A stretch of 64,000 bases of DNA from Amycolatopsis benzoatilytica AK 16/65 (GCF_000383915.1 NZ_KB912942.1:7954470-8018469), one strand, 5' to 3'. Positions 1 to 9,926 are shown, numbered from the stretch's first letter. Made by a program: numbers and translations. The notes: generated by a model from the letters alone, not told the origin.

Positions 1-1
1 G

Positions 2-127
2 GCCATCGCCGCCGCCGACGTCGCCGTGCGCATCGAGATGGTGCCCGGCGTCGATTCGCTGAACGTCGCCACGGCCGCGGCGATCGCGTTCCATGAGGTC
101 GCCGCGGGGTCTTCCGCACTAGAGTGA
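2..127 (+). CDS. TrmH/SpoU-family RNA 2'-O-methyltransferase, C-terminal end (partial)
   Basis: The window opens inside this gene; only the last 41 codons and a TGA stop are present. The tail includes PGVDSLNVATAAAIAFHE, which matches SPOUT motif 3 of TrmH/SpoU 2'-O-ribose methyltransferases: the Ser-Leu-Asn-Val part of the knot that binds S-adenosylmethionine. Whether it modifies rRNA or tRNA cannot be told from the tail. Its position just before a DUF2537 membrane protein and sepH matches the order I recall for M. tuberculosis Rv0881 to Rv0883c, which supports the call. Confidence 0.8.
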   Translation, partial: AIAAADVAVRIEMVPGVDSLNVATAAAIAFHEVAAGSSALE

Positions 128-158
128 CCCCGGCACGTTTCTCGCGGGGAAGGACACT

Positions 159-749
159 ATGGAGCTGCGGATCCGGGGCGAGCAGGCAGTGCTGGCCGGT
201 CCGGGCGGAGAGGGCGCGAGGGAGGTCGACCCGCGCCGGCTCGCGATCGGTCCGGACCTCGCCCTGGCGCTCCACGAATGGGCGCGCGTCGCGTCCGCGG
301 TGACCCGGTCCGGACCGGACGCGGAGGGCGCCGCCGCCGTGGTGTCGCAGCGCGGCCGTCAGCTGGCCGCCCGGCTCGCCGCGGTGATGGGCACCCAAGT
401 CCGTTTCGTCGACCCGGTGACCGGCGTGGAGGTCGTCGTCGACCCGCCGCCGCGGCCCGCGCAGCGACCGCCGCGTGCGACCAGTCCAGAGCCGACGCCG
501 TGGCTGACCGGGCTGACGGTTTCGGCTTTCACGGCGGCACTGGTGGTCGTCGCGATGCTCGCGCTGGCCACCACCATCGCCGACGAAACAAGCAGCTGGC
601 TCGCGCTGATCGCGGCACTCGTGGTGACCGGTGGCGTGGCGCCGTCGTTGTGGCTCGGGCGGAAGGTGCTGATCGTCCGCTGGGCGGTGTACGGGGCAGC
701 GGTCGGGTTGGCGGCGTCGTGGGTCGGCGTGCTGGCGACCGTGTTCTGA
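159..749 (+). CDS. DUF2537-like membrane protein
   Basis: A 196-residue protein of unknown function. Residues 1-95 are soluble and rich in Gly, Ala and Arg. A Pro-rich linker at about 96-112 follows, then three or four hydrophobic segments at about 115-137, 143-165 and 170-195. Length, architecture and place between a SpoU methylase and sepH fit the actinobacterial DUF2537 family (Rv0882-like). The ATG follows GGGGAAGGA with good spacing. The gene is 31 bp behind the methylase gene and probably shares its transcript. It is followed by a palindromic element at 806-860. Function unknown; family call is moderate. Confidence 0.7.
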   Translation: MELRIRGEQAVLAGPGGEGAREVDPRRLAIGPDLALALHEWARVASAVTRSGPDAEGAAAVVSQRGRQLAARLAAVMGTQVRFVDPVTGVEVVVDPPPRPAQRPPRATSPEPTPWLTGLTVSAFTAALVVVAMLALATTIADETSSWLALIAALVVTGGVAPSLWLGRKVLIVRWAVYGAAVGLAASWVGVLATVF

Positions 750-805
750 CGCCATGGCACCGATCGACCGGCTGCGCGCGCTCTGCGCGGCCGCAAGACA
801 GACCG

Positions 806-860
806 GTCCGTGAAGGGCCCGTTGAGGGAATCTGAGTCCCGCAAGGGGCCCTTCACGGAC
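806..860. repeat. Palindromic intergenic element, copy 1
   Basis: A 55-bp inverted repeat starting GTCCGTGAAGGGCCCGTTG and ending CAAGGGGCCCTTCACGGAC. The arms pair almost throughout around a centre containing GGAATC. It lies between the convergent ends of the DUF2537 gene and sepH, where a bidirectional terminator would sit, but no T-run follows either arm. Related copies are at 26060, 33401, 56510, 60107 (diverged) and 63866. Confidence 0.9.
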
Positions 861-878
861 GGGAAATCGGGGGACGGC

Positions 879-1718
879 TCAGCCGCGCTGGGTGCGGACG
901 CCGAGCAGCACGTCTTCCCAGGACGGCACGATGGGGTGGCTCTTCTTCGCCTTCGTGCGCGGCTGTTCGACGTCGTCGCTGTCGCCGTCCGAACCCGGGA
1001 CGCGCGGAATTTCCCGGGTGTCGTCGTCGCCGTCGGCCGGGCCTTCGATGGCGCGCGGTTCCTCGACCGCGTCCAGCGTCGGCTGCACCACCGATTCCCG
1101 GGCCGGCGCGAGCGCGCGCACCGTCCGCGGCGCGACGTAGGCGTTCGGGTTCAGCAGGACTTCGGCGTTCTCGTCCAGCGCGTGCACCGTGCCGCCGTGC
1201 GCGCCGGGGGAGAACGACCAGTGCGCCCGGTTGTCCGAGCGGCCGGCCTTCCAGCGCAGCACCACGACCCACTTGCCGTCGTCGCCGCGCCACGCGTCCC
1301 AGGCGGCCTGGTTGTAGTCGTGGCCGCGGACGCCGAACGCGTACGCGATGACTTCGCCGAGCGTCTGCACGTCAGGCCCGTCCTCGCGGACCGGGTGCGC
1401 CGACTGCGCGAGCTCCGCGGTGCGGGACCGTTCGAGCAGCACGGGGTAGGCGAACCGCTCGACGCGCTGCGCCGAAACGCCCGCACTGCTCGCGACCTGC
1501 TCGACGGACTCGCCCGCGCGGATTCGCGCCTGGATCTCGCGTGGCCGCATCTGGCTCTCCAACTCGATCTCGATCTGGCCTAGCCGGGCTATGTCCCCCC
1601 TTGCCGCCGCGCGCAGTCTTTCGTCGGCCGGGAGCAGGAAGCGGGTACGGCTCGCCGGGTCCTCCAGCACCAGGGACTTCCCGTCCTCGTGCAGCCCGAC
1701 CACCCGCAACGCCCGCAT
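879..1718 (-). CDS. sepH: SepH, septation regulator
   Basis: A 279-residue homologue of actinobacterial SepH (DUF3071), a cell-division protein known to bind FtsZ and promote its assembly at the septum. The N-terminal domain, about 1-165, starts MRALRVVGLHEDGKSLVL and holds a helix-turn-helix-like stretch at about 68-95 (IRAGESVEQVASSAGVSAQR). The C-terminal part is acidic and low-complexity, with a short run of aspartates near 240-260, and closes with the conserved-looking PSWEDVLLGVR. A strong GGGGAGG ribosome-binding site precedes the ATG. The neighbours serC and the DUF2537 gene match the mycobacterial order. Confidence 0.9.
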   Translation of the reverse strand: MRALRVVGLHEDGKSLVLEDPASRTRFLLPADERLRAAARGDIARLGQIEIELESQMRPREIQARIRAGESVEQVASSAGVSAQRVERFAYPVLLERSRTAELAQSAHPVREDGPDVQTLGEVIAYAFGVRGHDYNQAAWDAWRGDDGKWVVVLRWKAGRSDNRAHWSFSPGAHGGTVHALDENAEVLLNPNAYVAPRTVRALAPARESVVQPTLDAVEEPRAIEGPADGDDDTREIPRVPGSDGDSDDVEQPRTKAKKSHPIVPSWEDVLLGVRTQRG

Positions 1719-1952
1719 TTCTCGCCTCCCCGGCCTTCACCTTTGTGGGTGCCTACGTTAGAACGGCGCGTCGGCTTGACGTGCGAGGCGCGCCGACGCC
1801 TCACCCATCCGAACCTCAATCCGACGGCTGTCGTGGATCATCCTTCCGGCTGCTGACGCTGCGTGCTGCGGTGACACGCCGACCACGGTGCGTCACGAAC
1901 GAGTGGTCGTGCGGGCGGCCGTCCGTCCGTCCCGAGGGCGTCACCGAAACAA

Positions 1953-1988
1953 AACCGCCCCGCGAGCCAGTCGGCCCGCGGGGCGGTT
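1953..1988 (-). terminator. Rho-independent-type terminator of serC
   Basis: Perfect 12-bp arms, AACCGCCCCGCG and CGCGGGGCGGTT, with a 12-base loop. Read on the minus strand the stem is followed by a T-rich tract (TTTTGTTT), as expected for an intrinsic terminator just beyond the serC stop. Confidence 0.8.
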
Positions 1989-2010
1989 CGGGTTCTCTTC
2001 GGGTGCCGGC

Positions 2011-3147
<1,137 letters not shown>

Positions 3148-3202
3148 TCAGGTCGGGACGGGGCTGGTAACAGCACCGGGTGGGTGTCCGACATGTGGAA
3201 CT

Positions 3203-4360
3203 GTGACGCAAACGCGCGGTTATCGGCCGCGGTGGGGATGGTTCGCGCTTTTCGCGGCGGGCGCGCTGGTGCACCCGTGGGATTCGACGGCGAAGATACG
3301 CCTGCCGATCGGGTTCGCGGTGACCCTGCTGCTGGTCTTCGTGCCGCGGTGGCCGTCGGTCCCGCCGAGGGTGGTCGCGCCGGTGCTGGCCGGGTTGGCT
3401 GTCGTGTTCGCCGGGCTTGTCGTCGCCGCGTTGATCGTCGAAAAGCCGGAGGCGAGCGAGGCTGGTGCGGCGGTCTTCGTGGCGGTGGTCGAGGGGTTGT
3501 TCCTGACCGGTTCGCTGCTGTGGTGGCGTTCGGTGCGCCGTCCGGCACCGGCTCGCGGGAAGGGGCCGCTGCGGGAGGTCCGGGCGGTCCTGGACGGGGA
3601 GACCAGCCAGTGGGACCACCGGACGGAGTTGCCGAGGCTGCTGCGCGTCACGGTTCGCCCGAGCGGCTACCTGACTCTGCTCGATTGCCCGGCCGAACAG
3701 GCTCGCGAACTGCGGCGGGCGGAGCGGCTGCGGCTGACCGAGCCAGACGAGCGGGGACGAGTCCAGGCGCGGATCGGCAAGGTGGCGGTGCCGGGACTTT
3801 TCACGAAGGACCCCACTGGGCTGCCAGTCCGGCCTTCGTCGTTCCGGCGCGCGCGGATGCTGGCCGCGATCGCCGTTCCGGTCGCGGTGCTGGTGGTGGC
3901 GGCCGCGGCGGGCGGGGTGCTCGCGGCGTTCTGGTTCATCGGAGGTTCGGGCTGGCCGACGCTGCTGCTGGCGTTGTTCTGGGGCGGGCTCGCGGCGATG
4001 TGGGCCGGGCAGGTTCGCGAGGACTGGCGGAGTCTTCAGGGGCCGCTGATTCCGCGCTGGGCCGCACTGGCCGACCGGCACGTGTGGCCGGGCGCGCCGG
4101 TCCGCGGCTGGATGGTGATGGAACCCGGCTGGCCGGTGCGGTTCGAGATCGAGCACTGCCCGCCGGACTTCGCGGCCGAGCTGCTGGACCATCGGCGAGT
4201 GTGGCTGCACGACGCGCCGACGCTGGGCGTGGCCGCGTTCGGGCTGCCGGGACAGGACGGCTACGTCAAAGCGGTGCTGTATCCGACTGGACGGCGGGCC
4301 TGGCCGCAGGACGAACCCGAACCTGAAGCCGAAGCCGGCGTCCCCGTCGTAGCGGGCTGA
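3203..4360 (+). CDS. Membrane protein of unknown function, possibly Rv0885-like by position
   Basis: About 385 residues from a GTG at 3203. The open frame extends further upstream, but that part runs antisense into the serC start region, so the internal GTG is preferred. Hydrophobic segments lie at about 10-25, 33-50, 55-78 and 82-100. A soluble region follows, then another pair near 215-265, then a soluble C-terminal domain. No catalytic motif was recognised. Its place after serC resembles that of Rv0885 in M. tuberculosis; that is a positional argument only. The start is uncertain because there is no clear ribosome-binding site. Confidence 0.65.
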   Translation: MTQTRGYRPRWGWFALFAAGALVHPWDSTAKIRLPIGFAVTLLLVFVPRWPSVPPRVVAPVLAGLAVVFAGLVVAALIVEKPEASEAGAAVFVAVVEGLFLTGSLLWWRSVRRPAPARGKGPLREVRAVLDGETSQWDHRTELPRLLRVTVRPSGYLTLLDCPAEQARELRRAERLRLTEPDERGRVQARIGKVAVPGLFTKDPTGLPVRPSSFRRARMLAAIAVPVAVLVVAAAAGGVLAAFWFIGGSGWPTLLLALFWGGLAAMWAGQVREDWRSLQGPLIPRWAALADRHVWPGAPVRGWMVMEPGWPVRFEIEHCPPDFAAELLDHRRVWLHDAPTLGVAAFGLPGQDGYVKAVLYPTGRRAWPQDEPEPEAEAGVPVVAG

Positions 4361-4363
4361 ACC

Positions 4364-4395
4364 CGGCGGGCCCGGCGCGAAGGCCGGGCCCGCCG
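4364..4395. terminator. Bidirectional hairpin between convergent genes
   Basis: Perfect 13-bp arms, CGGCGGGCCCGGC and GCCGGGCCCGCCG, with a 6-base loop. It occupies the 40 bp between the membrane protein stop and the serine hydrolase stop. There is no T-run, so termination is inferred from position and stem strength. Confidence 0.7.
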
Positions 4396-4400
4396 CGTCC

Positions 4401-5747
4401 TCAGCGCCAGCCGCCCTCGTCCAGGCCGCCCGGGATGGGCGCGGCCGGGTCGTACGGGGTGCGGCTGAAGATGAACGTCGCCAAGTTCAGGTGGTTCGCC
4501 TTTCCGGCGGCGTCGCGCCCGACGGTCAGCGTTTCGCCCGCGTAGTAGCCGTCCAGGCCGAGCCAGGTGTCCGGGCCCTCCGCGCGGAACCGGGACGCGC
4601 GGCCGGTGCCGACGGCCGGGTTCAGCGTGATCAGGCCGTCGCCGAGAACTCGCAGGAAGTACGGCGACGGGCCCCAGTGCCACAGGCCGGTCAGGGCCAG
4701 CAGTTCCGGGTCCACAGTGGACGGAAGCCATTCGGCCGGCAGCGCCGGTTCGAGCTCGTCGGCGGTGGTGAGCAGGTCGAGGCAAAGCTGGGTGATGCCG
4801 ACGCCGGCGGTGGAGTTCGCGAAGCACAGCGCGCCGGTGCCGGTGGCCGGGTCGACCAGCGCCGCGGCGAGGAAGCCGGGCATCGAGCCGGTGTGCCCGG
4901 CCAGGTGCCGGCCCTGGTAGCGGACCACCATCAGGCCGAGACCGAAGCCGGTCGTCCACACCTCGGTGTCGTCGACGGTGTTCATGGTCCGCATCTCGTC
5001 CACCGTCGCGGCCGACAGCACGTCGCCGGTGTGGCCGCCGAGGAACGAGGTCCAGCGGCCGAGGTCGTTCACCGTCGACCAGAGCTGGCCGGCCGGAGCC
5101 ATCGCGCCGGCGTCCGGCCAGCGCTCCGGCATCAGCACGTCGGCGAACGGGTGCACGGCGAATCCCTCGGCGTGCGCGCCCTCCGGATGCGGGGTGGTGC
5201 GGTGCATTCCCAGCGGGGAAAGGATTTCCTCGCGCACGACGTCGTACCACGGACGTCCGCGGTGCCGGGAGACCAGCTCGCCGAGCACGCCGTAGCCGAC
5301 GTTCGAGTAGTGGAACTTCGACCCCGGGCGCAGCTTGGTCGCGCCCTTTTCCAGGCTGGCCACGAGCGCCGCCCAGTCCGCGCCGGGCGCGCGCTCCCAC
5401 CACTGGCCGGGCGATTCCGAGGTGAGGCCGGAGGTGTGCGAGAGCAGCTGCGCGACCGTGGCGGCGCCGAACGCGGTGCCTGGCACATGCCGCTCCAGCG
5501 GATCGGTCAGGTCGAGCTTGCCCTCGTCGCGCAGCCGGAGTACCGCGGTCGCGATCATCGTCTTGGTGATCGACCCCAGCCGGTACTGCGTGTCGTCGGT
5601 GGGCCGCTCGCCGCCGACCCGGCCGCGGCCGCCGGACCAGACGAGCTCGCCGCCCCGCACCACGGCGGCGACGAGGGACGGGGCACGGCTGCCTGCCTGC
5701 TCTTGGGCGAGCCTTCGGTACAGGGCGAGTTCGGTGGAGTCGAGCAT
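4401..5747 (-). CDS. Serine hydrolase of the beta-lactamase / class C penicillin-binding family
   Basis: A 448-residue protein with the class C beta-lactamase fold. The nucleophile motif SxxK is SITK at residues 59-62. The Tyr-x-Asn motif is in FHYSNVGYGV at about 150. No signal peptide is evident, so it is probably cytoplasmic, unlike true beta-lactamases. The last 120 residues form an extra domain after the hydrolase core. Likely an esterase or peptidase; substrate unknown. It stands alone, convergent with the membrane protein and upstream of the salvage operon on the same strand, 57 bp from its last gene. Confidence 0.8.
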   Translation of the reverse strand: MLDSTELALYRRLAQEQAGSRAPSLVAAVVRGGELVWSGGRGRVGGERPTDDTQYRLGSITKTMIATAVLRLRDEGKLDLTDPLERHVPGTAFGAATVAQLLSHTSGLTSESPGQWWERAPGADWAALVASLEKGATKLRPGSKFHYSNVGYGVLGELVSRHRGRPWYDVVREEILSPLGMHRTTPHPEGAHAEGFAVHPFADVLMPERWPDAGAMAPAGQLWSTVNDLGRWTSFLGGHTGDVLSAATVDEMRTMNTVDDTEVWTTGFGLGLMVVRYQGRHLAGHTGSMPGFLAAALVDPATGTGALCFANSTAGVGITQLCLDLLTTADELEPALPAEWLPSTVDPELLALTGLWHWGPSPYFLRVLGDGLITLNPAVGTGRASRFRAEGPDTWLGLDGYYAGETLTVGRDAAGKANHLNLATFIFSRTPYDPAAPIPGGLDEGGWR

Positions 5748-5803
5748 GGCGTCATTCTGCCTGGGCCGGTCCCTTCGCGGACCGGCGGTTCGACTGGCTT
5801 CGG

Positions 5804-6730
5804 TCAGCCGGACGAGAGTGCTTTGTCGATCCTCGCGGCGGTCGGCGCGGTCGCCGGTCCGTGCCGGGTGACGGCCAGCGCCGCCGCGATATTCGCCCGG
5901 CGGGCGGCGGTCCGCAGATCGCTTCCGCGCGCCAGCGCCGCGGCGAGAACACCGCCGTGCGTGTCTCCGGCGCCGTTGGTGTCGACAGCGGCGACGGGAT
6001 ACGCGGGCACGTGGGTCACCGGCGTGCCCGCGTCAGCGACCCAACAGCCGGTGCCGCCGGTGCGCACGATCGCGGCCCGGCCGCGGACCCGCTCCGCGAG
6101 CTCCGCCGCGGCCGACGCCGGATCGTCGAGGCCTGTCATGAGCTGGGCCTCCCGGTCGTTCACGCTGATCAGGTCGATGCGCGCCAGCACGTCGGAGATC
6201 AGGCCGGGGTCGAGGTCGCCGACGAGCGGCGACGGGTCGAACAGCACCCGGACCGTCCGGGGGAGTGCCGCCAGCCAGCCTGGCAGGGCTTTCGCGTTGA
6301 CCGGATGGGCGAGGCTGTAGCCGGAGACGTAAACCAGATCGTCCGGGTGCACCGGGATCCGGTCCAGGTCTGCCCGGGTGAGCTGTCCCTCGGCTCCGGC
6401 CGAGGTGACGAAGGTGCGCTCGGCGCTCGCGTCGATCATCGCGACGCAGTATCCGCTGTCCACATCGGACAGACCGGGCTGGACGATCTCGAACCGGGAC
6501 GAGGCGAGCGCGGACCGGACGATGTCGCCGAACGGACCGGTGCCGTACTGGCCGCCGAAGACCACGCCCAGTCCGTCACGCTGGGCCGCGACCATCGTGT
6601 TGTAGCCGCCACCCGCGGTGAGCGTGCTGGCCGAAGCGACGACATCGCCGCCGGGCTCCGGGATCGCGTCGACCGCGAGGACGAGGTCGACGATCACGTT
6701 TCCGGTGAAGACGAGCCGGGGGTCAGCCAC
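5804..6730 (-). CDS. PfkB-family carbohydrate or nucleoside kinase
   Basis: A 308-residue ribokinase-fold kinase. The N-terminal Gly-rich substrate motif is TLTAGGGYNTM. The C-terminal ATP/anion-hole motif is VDTNGAGDTHGG, whose Asp is the catalytic base. The GTG at 6730 is chosen because it overlaps the permease stop by 8 bp and begins directly at the first beta strand (VADPRLVFTGN). The longer frame upstream is a shadow of the permease gene. Last gene of a four-gene operon with a GntR regulator, an ADP-ribosylglycohydrolase and an NCS1 permease. Substrate is probably a ribosyl compound or nucleoside, by inference from context. Confidence 0.85.
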   Translation of the reverse strand: MADPRLVFTGNVIVDLVLAVDAIPEPGGDVVASASTLTAGGGYNTMVAAQRDGLGVVFGGQYGTGPFGDIVRSALASSRFEIVQPGLSDVDSGYCVAMIDASAERTFVTSAGAEGQLTRADLDRIPVHPDDLVYVSGYSLAHPVNAKALPGWLAALPRTVRVLFDPSPLVGDLDPGLISDVLARIDLISVNDREAQLMTGLDDPASAAAELAERVRGRAAIVRTGGTGCWVADAGTPVTHVPAYPVAAVDTNGAGDTHGGVLAAALARGSDLRTAARRANIAAALAVTRHGPATAPTAARIDKALSSG

Positions 6731-8144
6731 GAGCCCGCTCCGAAACAGCCGGGACAGGTGCGTCCAGAGTGCCGCGTGCGCCGCCGAGTGCGAGGTAACC
6801 CGCGGCCGCCACCGCGAACGCGACGATCCAGGCGATGCCGCTCTGCCCCAGTCCGAGCAAGACGTATCCGCAGACCACGGCCGCCAGCCACGAACCGACC
6901 GCTCGCCATTCGACGCCACCGGCGTACCAGTACCGGCCGCCGCGGCCCATGTTCAGCAGTGCCTCCGGGTCGTACCAGCGCCGCTTGAGCAGATCGGCCA
7001 GGAAGACCGCGAGCCACGCGGTGATCGGGATGGCCAGCAGGGAGATGAAGCTGATGAACGGTCCGTAGAACGAGCCCGCGATCAGCATGAAGTAGATCGA
7101 TCCGAGGAAGGTGACGACCACGTCGACCGACACCGCCCACACCCGAGGGATGCGCACCCCGAGGGTGAGCGTGGTCAGTCCAGCCGAGTACACCGAGAGG
7201 TGGTTCGAGAGCAGCAGCCCGCCGAACGCGGCGATCAGGTACGGCACCGCCATCCACGACGGCAGCAGGTCGCGGATGGCAGCCACCGGATCGTTCGCGG
7301 TCGCGAGGGTGGTGTCGCCCGCGCTGAGCACCGCGCCGAGCCCGATCAGCAGGACCAGCGGGATGCCCGCGCCGGCGGCACTGGAGGCGACCAGATGCCC
7401 GGCCTTGGCGCTGGTCTTCTGGTAGCGGGCCATGTCCGCGCCCGCGTTCGCCCAGCCAATGCCGGTGCCCGCGGCGATGGTGCCGATGCCGACCAGCACC
7501 GCGCTGAACGAGCCGCCCGGGGCCGCCGCCACCGCGGACCAGTCGACGGTGGCGATCAGCGCGACGGCGACCGCGATGTTGAGCGCGCCGAAGATCCAGG
7601 TCGCCCATTTCTGGATGACCAGGATCGCGGCATGGCCGAGCCCGGACACCAGCAGCGTGCAGAGTTCGAAGAGCGCGATCGCGGCCAGCGCGAGCAGCGG
7701 CACCGTCCTCGCGTCCGCGGAACTGCCGAACACCAAGGCGAACAACGACAACAACACGAACGCGCCGGTGGTGGTGTTGACGGTTTCCCAGCCGAGCCGG
7801 GAAAGCAGCGACACCAGAGTCGGGCCGGCGTTCCCGCGCGGGCCGAACACCGAGCGGGACAGCGTCATGCTCGGCGCTCCGCCGCGGCGGCCGGCGGTGG
7901 AGATTACCCCTACGATCGCGAACGACCCGCCCGCGCCGATCGCGGCGACCAGCAGAGCCTGCCAGAGATTCAGTCCCTGGACAGCGACCAGCGTCGCGCC
8001 GAGCGGCAGGCCGAGAATGGAGATGTTCGCGGCGAACCAGACCCAGAACAACTGGAGCGGGTTGCCGTTCCGTTCGTTCTCCGGGACAGGTTCGATGCCG
8101 CGTTGTTCGACGGCGGAGAGAGTGCGCATCGGGGTTCCCAACAT
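6723..8144 (-). CDS. NCS1-family permease, cytosine/purine type
   Basis: A 473-residue integral membrane protein with about 12 hydrophobic segments. Its N-terminus is like CodB-type nucleobase:cation symporters (NGNPLQLFWVWFAANISILG). The first transmembrane helices carry the Gly-rich stretch seen in this family, and WANAGADMARYQ in the middle resembles the substrate-site region. The start could be 8144 (MLGTP) or 8129 (MRTLS). It lies 20 bp after the ADP-ribosylglycohydrolase gene and overlaps the PfkB kinase gene by 8 bp, so transport, hydrolysis and phosphorylation are likely coupled in one salvage route. Confidence 0.85.
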   Translation of the reverse strand: MLGTPMRTLSAVEQRGIEPVPENERNGNPLQLFWVWFAANISILGLPLGATLVAVQGLNLWQALLVAAIGAGGSFAIVGVISTAGRRGGAPSMTLSRSVFGPRGNAGPTLVSLLSRLGWETVNTTTGAFVLLSLFALVFGSSADARTVPLLALAAIALFELCTLLVSGLGHAAILVIQKWATWIFGALNIAVAVALIATVDWSAVAAAPGGSFSAVLVGIGTIAAGTGIGWANAGADMARYQKTSAKAGHLVASSAAGAGIPLVLLIGLGAVLSAGDTTLATANDPVAAIRDLLPSWMAVPYLIAAFGGLLLSNHLSVYSAGLTTLTLGVRIPRVWAVSVDVVVTFLGSIYFMLIAGSFYGPFISFISLLAIPITAWLAVFLADLLKRRWYDPEALLNMGRGGRYWYAGGVEWRAVGSWLAAVVCGYVLLGLGQSGIAWIVAFAVAAAGYLALGGARGTLDAPVPAVSERARG

Positions 8145-8164
8145 CGTCGGTGGTTCGGGGAGGA

Positions 8165-9154
8165 TCAGTCGCGCAACGCGAGCAGTTCCCTGGACAGCGA
8201 AGCGAGATCAAGGTCGTTCGTTTTGAGGAGGACGGCGCGTTCGGGGTCCGGCCACACTGCCGTTCCGTGTGTCGCGCCAAGGACGGCCCCGGCCATCGCG
8301 GCGACCGTGTCGGTGTCGCCGCCGAGTTCGGCCGCGAGACACAGCGCGCCCCACGGTTCTTCCGCGGTCGCGGCGATGGCGAACGCGGCGACCACGGATT
8401 CCTGCGAGGCCACCGAAGTCCCGATTACCTCGGCGATCGCGTCCGCGCGTTGGGACGTCGGTGTCCTTTGCAGATAAGGGATCGCCCACCGCAAGCGTGG
8501 GCCGATTTCCCCGCCCGCGGCCCAGTGCCCGCGGCGAGCGCCTTCGTCGGCAGCGGTGATCGCGACCTGTACCGCTTCGGTCAGATCGGCACCGGCCACT
8601 CCGGCGCTCACCGCCGCGCCGACGGCGGCCGCACTGGCGATGCCGAGCGAAGTGTTGTGCGTGGCCACGCTGGTCGCCTCGACCGCATCGACGAACTTCG
8701 GGATCGACCGGACGGAGCACGCGAGGCCGAGCGGGGTGATCCGCATGGCCGCGCCGTTGGTGGTGCCGTAGCGGCCTGCCTCGCCTGCCGGGATTCCGTC
8801 GGAAAGGCGCTGCAGTGCGGATTTGGTGCTCGGGCCGAGGAGGTCTAGCGAGCCGCGAGCGGCCATCGTGGCCTCCCACTCCAGCAGCCGTTCGGCGAAC
8901 ACCGTCACGTCGACCTGGCCGGTGCCTTCGATCAGCAGCCGGGCGAGCAGGACGGCCTGTTCGGTGTCGTCGGTGATCGAACCGGCGGGCAGGCCCGCGG
9001 CGATCTTCTGTCGCGGTCCCGCCGCGCGGAACCCGCGGATCGTCCCGTAGTCCTCCCGGATGTGCTGCCGGGACATGGATTGCGTCGGCATCCCGAGCGC
9101 GTCGCCGAAGGCCAGTCCCTCCAGCGCGCCGAGTGCGCGGTCGGCGAGGCTCAC
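8165..9154 (-). CDS. ADP-ribosylglycohydrolase-family protein
   Basis: A 329-residue member of the DraG/ARH fold, which cleaves N- or O-glycosidic ADP-ribose bonds using two metal ions. Metal-binding motifs are visible: GDALGMPTQSM near residue 18, GSITDDTEQAVLLAR near 58 and ELGGDTDTVAAMAGAVLG near 280. Length and motif order are typical. It overlaps the GntR gene by 4 bp. Next to a nucleobase permease and a PfkB kinase, a role on a free nucleoside or ribosyl substrate is more likely than protein de-ADP-ribosylation; that is inference. Confidence 0.88.
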   Translation of the reverse strand: MSLADRALGALEGLAFGDALGMPTQSMSRQHIREDYGTIRGFRAAGPRQKIAAGLPAGSITDDTEQAVLLARLLIEGTGQVDVTVFAERLLEWEATMAARGSLDLLGPSTKSALQRLSDGIPAGEAGRYGTTNGAAMRITPLGLACSVRSIPKFVDAVEATSVATHNTSLGIASAAAVGAAVSAGVAGADLTEAVQVAITAADEGARRGHWAAGGEIGPRLRWAIPYLQRTPTSQRADAIAEVIGTSVASQESVVAAFAIAATAEEPWGALCLAAELGGDTDTVAAMAGAVLGATHGTAVWPDPERAVLLKTNDLDLASLSRELLALRD

Positions 9155-9891
9155 CGGCCACCGCCGAACTTCGTGTGCAGTCGGAACCGTTTCGGGTCCA
9201 GCCAGCTGGTGACCTTCTCCGCGAACCGGCCGTCCGCGGTGTAGGAGATCCGTACCGCGTGCAGGAAGGCGTCATCCGGGCGCCGGCCGAGCAGTTCGGC
9301 GTCGGCGGGTTCGAGCGGGGCCACCGCGATCCACTGCTCGCCCCGTGCCGAGCTGAGCCCGGCCTCGGCCATCGTCGCCGTCAGCGAGTTGCCGACCAGT
9401 CCTTCGAGCGGCACGTCGGCGATCCGGCCGACCGCGGGCACGCGGCTGCGCTCGAGTGACACCGGAGTGCCGTCGGCCAGCCTCCGGACGCGGTCGAGAG
9501 CGAGGAATTCCATCCCCGCCGATGCCACCGACGCGGCGAGCTCAGGGTCCACCACGAGCTGGGCGCGCACGATCTCGGCGCGAACCGGCGCGCCGAGCAC
9601 CGCGAACGCGTGTCCCCAGCTGGGCTCGGCGCCGAGCGGCTGCCCGTCGAACGTGACGAAGGAGCCGACCCCGGTCTGAGTGTCGATCAGGTCTTCCTCG
9701 GCGAGCGAGCCGAGCGCTCGCCGGATCGTGCCCCGGCTGACCCCGAACCGCTGGGCTAGCTCGTTCTCCCCGGGCAGCAGCGCCCCGTTGCCGTAGCGCC
9801 CGGCGACGATCTCCGCACGCAGTTCAGCGGCGATCTCCTGGCGTTTCAGCGCGGTGCGGCCGCGTCGGTCCGGGCTCGTGTGCTCCACCAT
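9151..9891 (-). CDS. GntR-family (HutC/UTRA type) transcriptional regulator
   Basis: About 246 residues. The N-terminal winged helix includes LPGENELAQRFGVSRGTIRR, and the C-terminal UTRA-like ligand domain spans about 80-240. The ATG at 9891 (MVEHTSPDRRG) is preferred over 9939: the longer start would put the near-palindrome at 9900-9926 inside the coding region, whereas the shorter one leaves it at the promoter. First gene of the salvage operon, coupled by a 4-bp overlap. Probably autoregulated, with a ligand related to the operon substrate. Confidence 0.85.
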   Translation of the reverse strand: MVEHTSPDRRGRTALKRQEIAAELRAEIVAGRYGNGALLPGENELAQRFGVSRGTIRRALGSLAEEDLIDTQTGVGSFVTFDGQPLGAEPSWGHAFAVLGAPVRAEIVRAQLVVDPELAASVASAGMEFLALDRVRRLADGTPVSLERSRVPAVGRIADVPLEGLVGNSLTATMAEAGLSSARGEQWIAVAPLEPADAELLGRRPDDAFLHAVRISYTADGRFAEKVTSWLDPKRFRLHTKFGGGR

Positions 9892-9899
9892 GAGCGGGA

Positions 9900-9926
9900 A
9901 CGGTACCTGTTCAGTACCTGTACCGT
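9900..9926. promoter_or_regulatory. Probable GntR operator
   Basis: Arms ACGGTAC and GTACCGT are perfectly inverted across 13 bp, and the half-site GTACCTG appears twice in direct order inside. It lies 9-35 bp upstream of the gntR ATG, overlapping where the promoter should be. This fits autoregulation. No promoter elements could be assigned with confidence. Confidence 0.6.
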
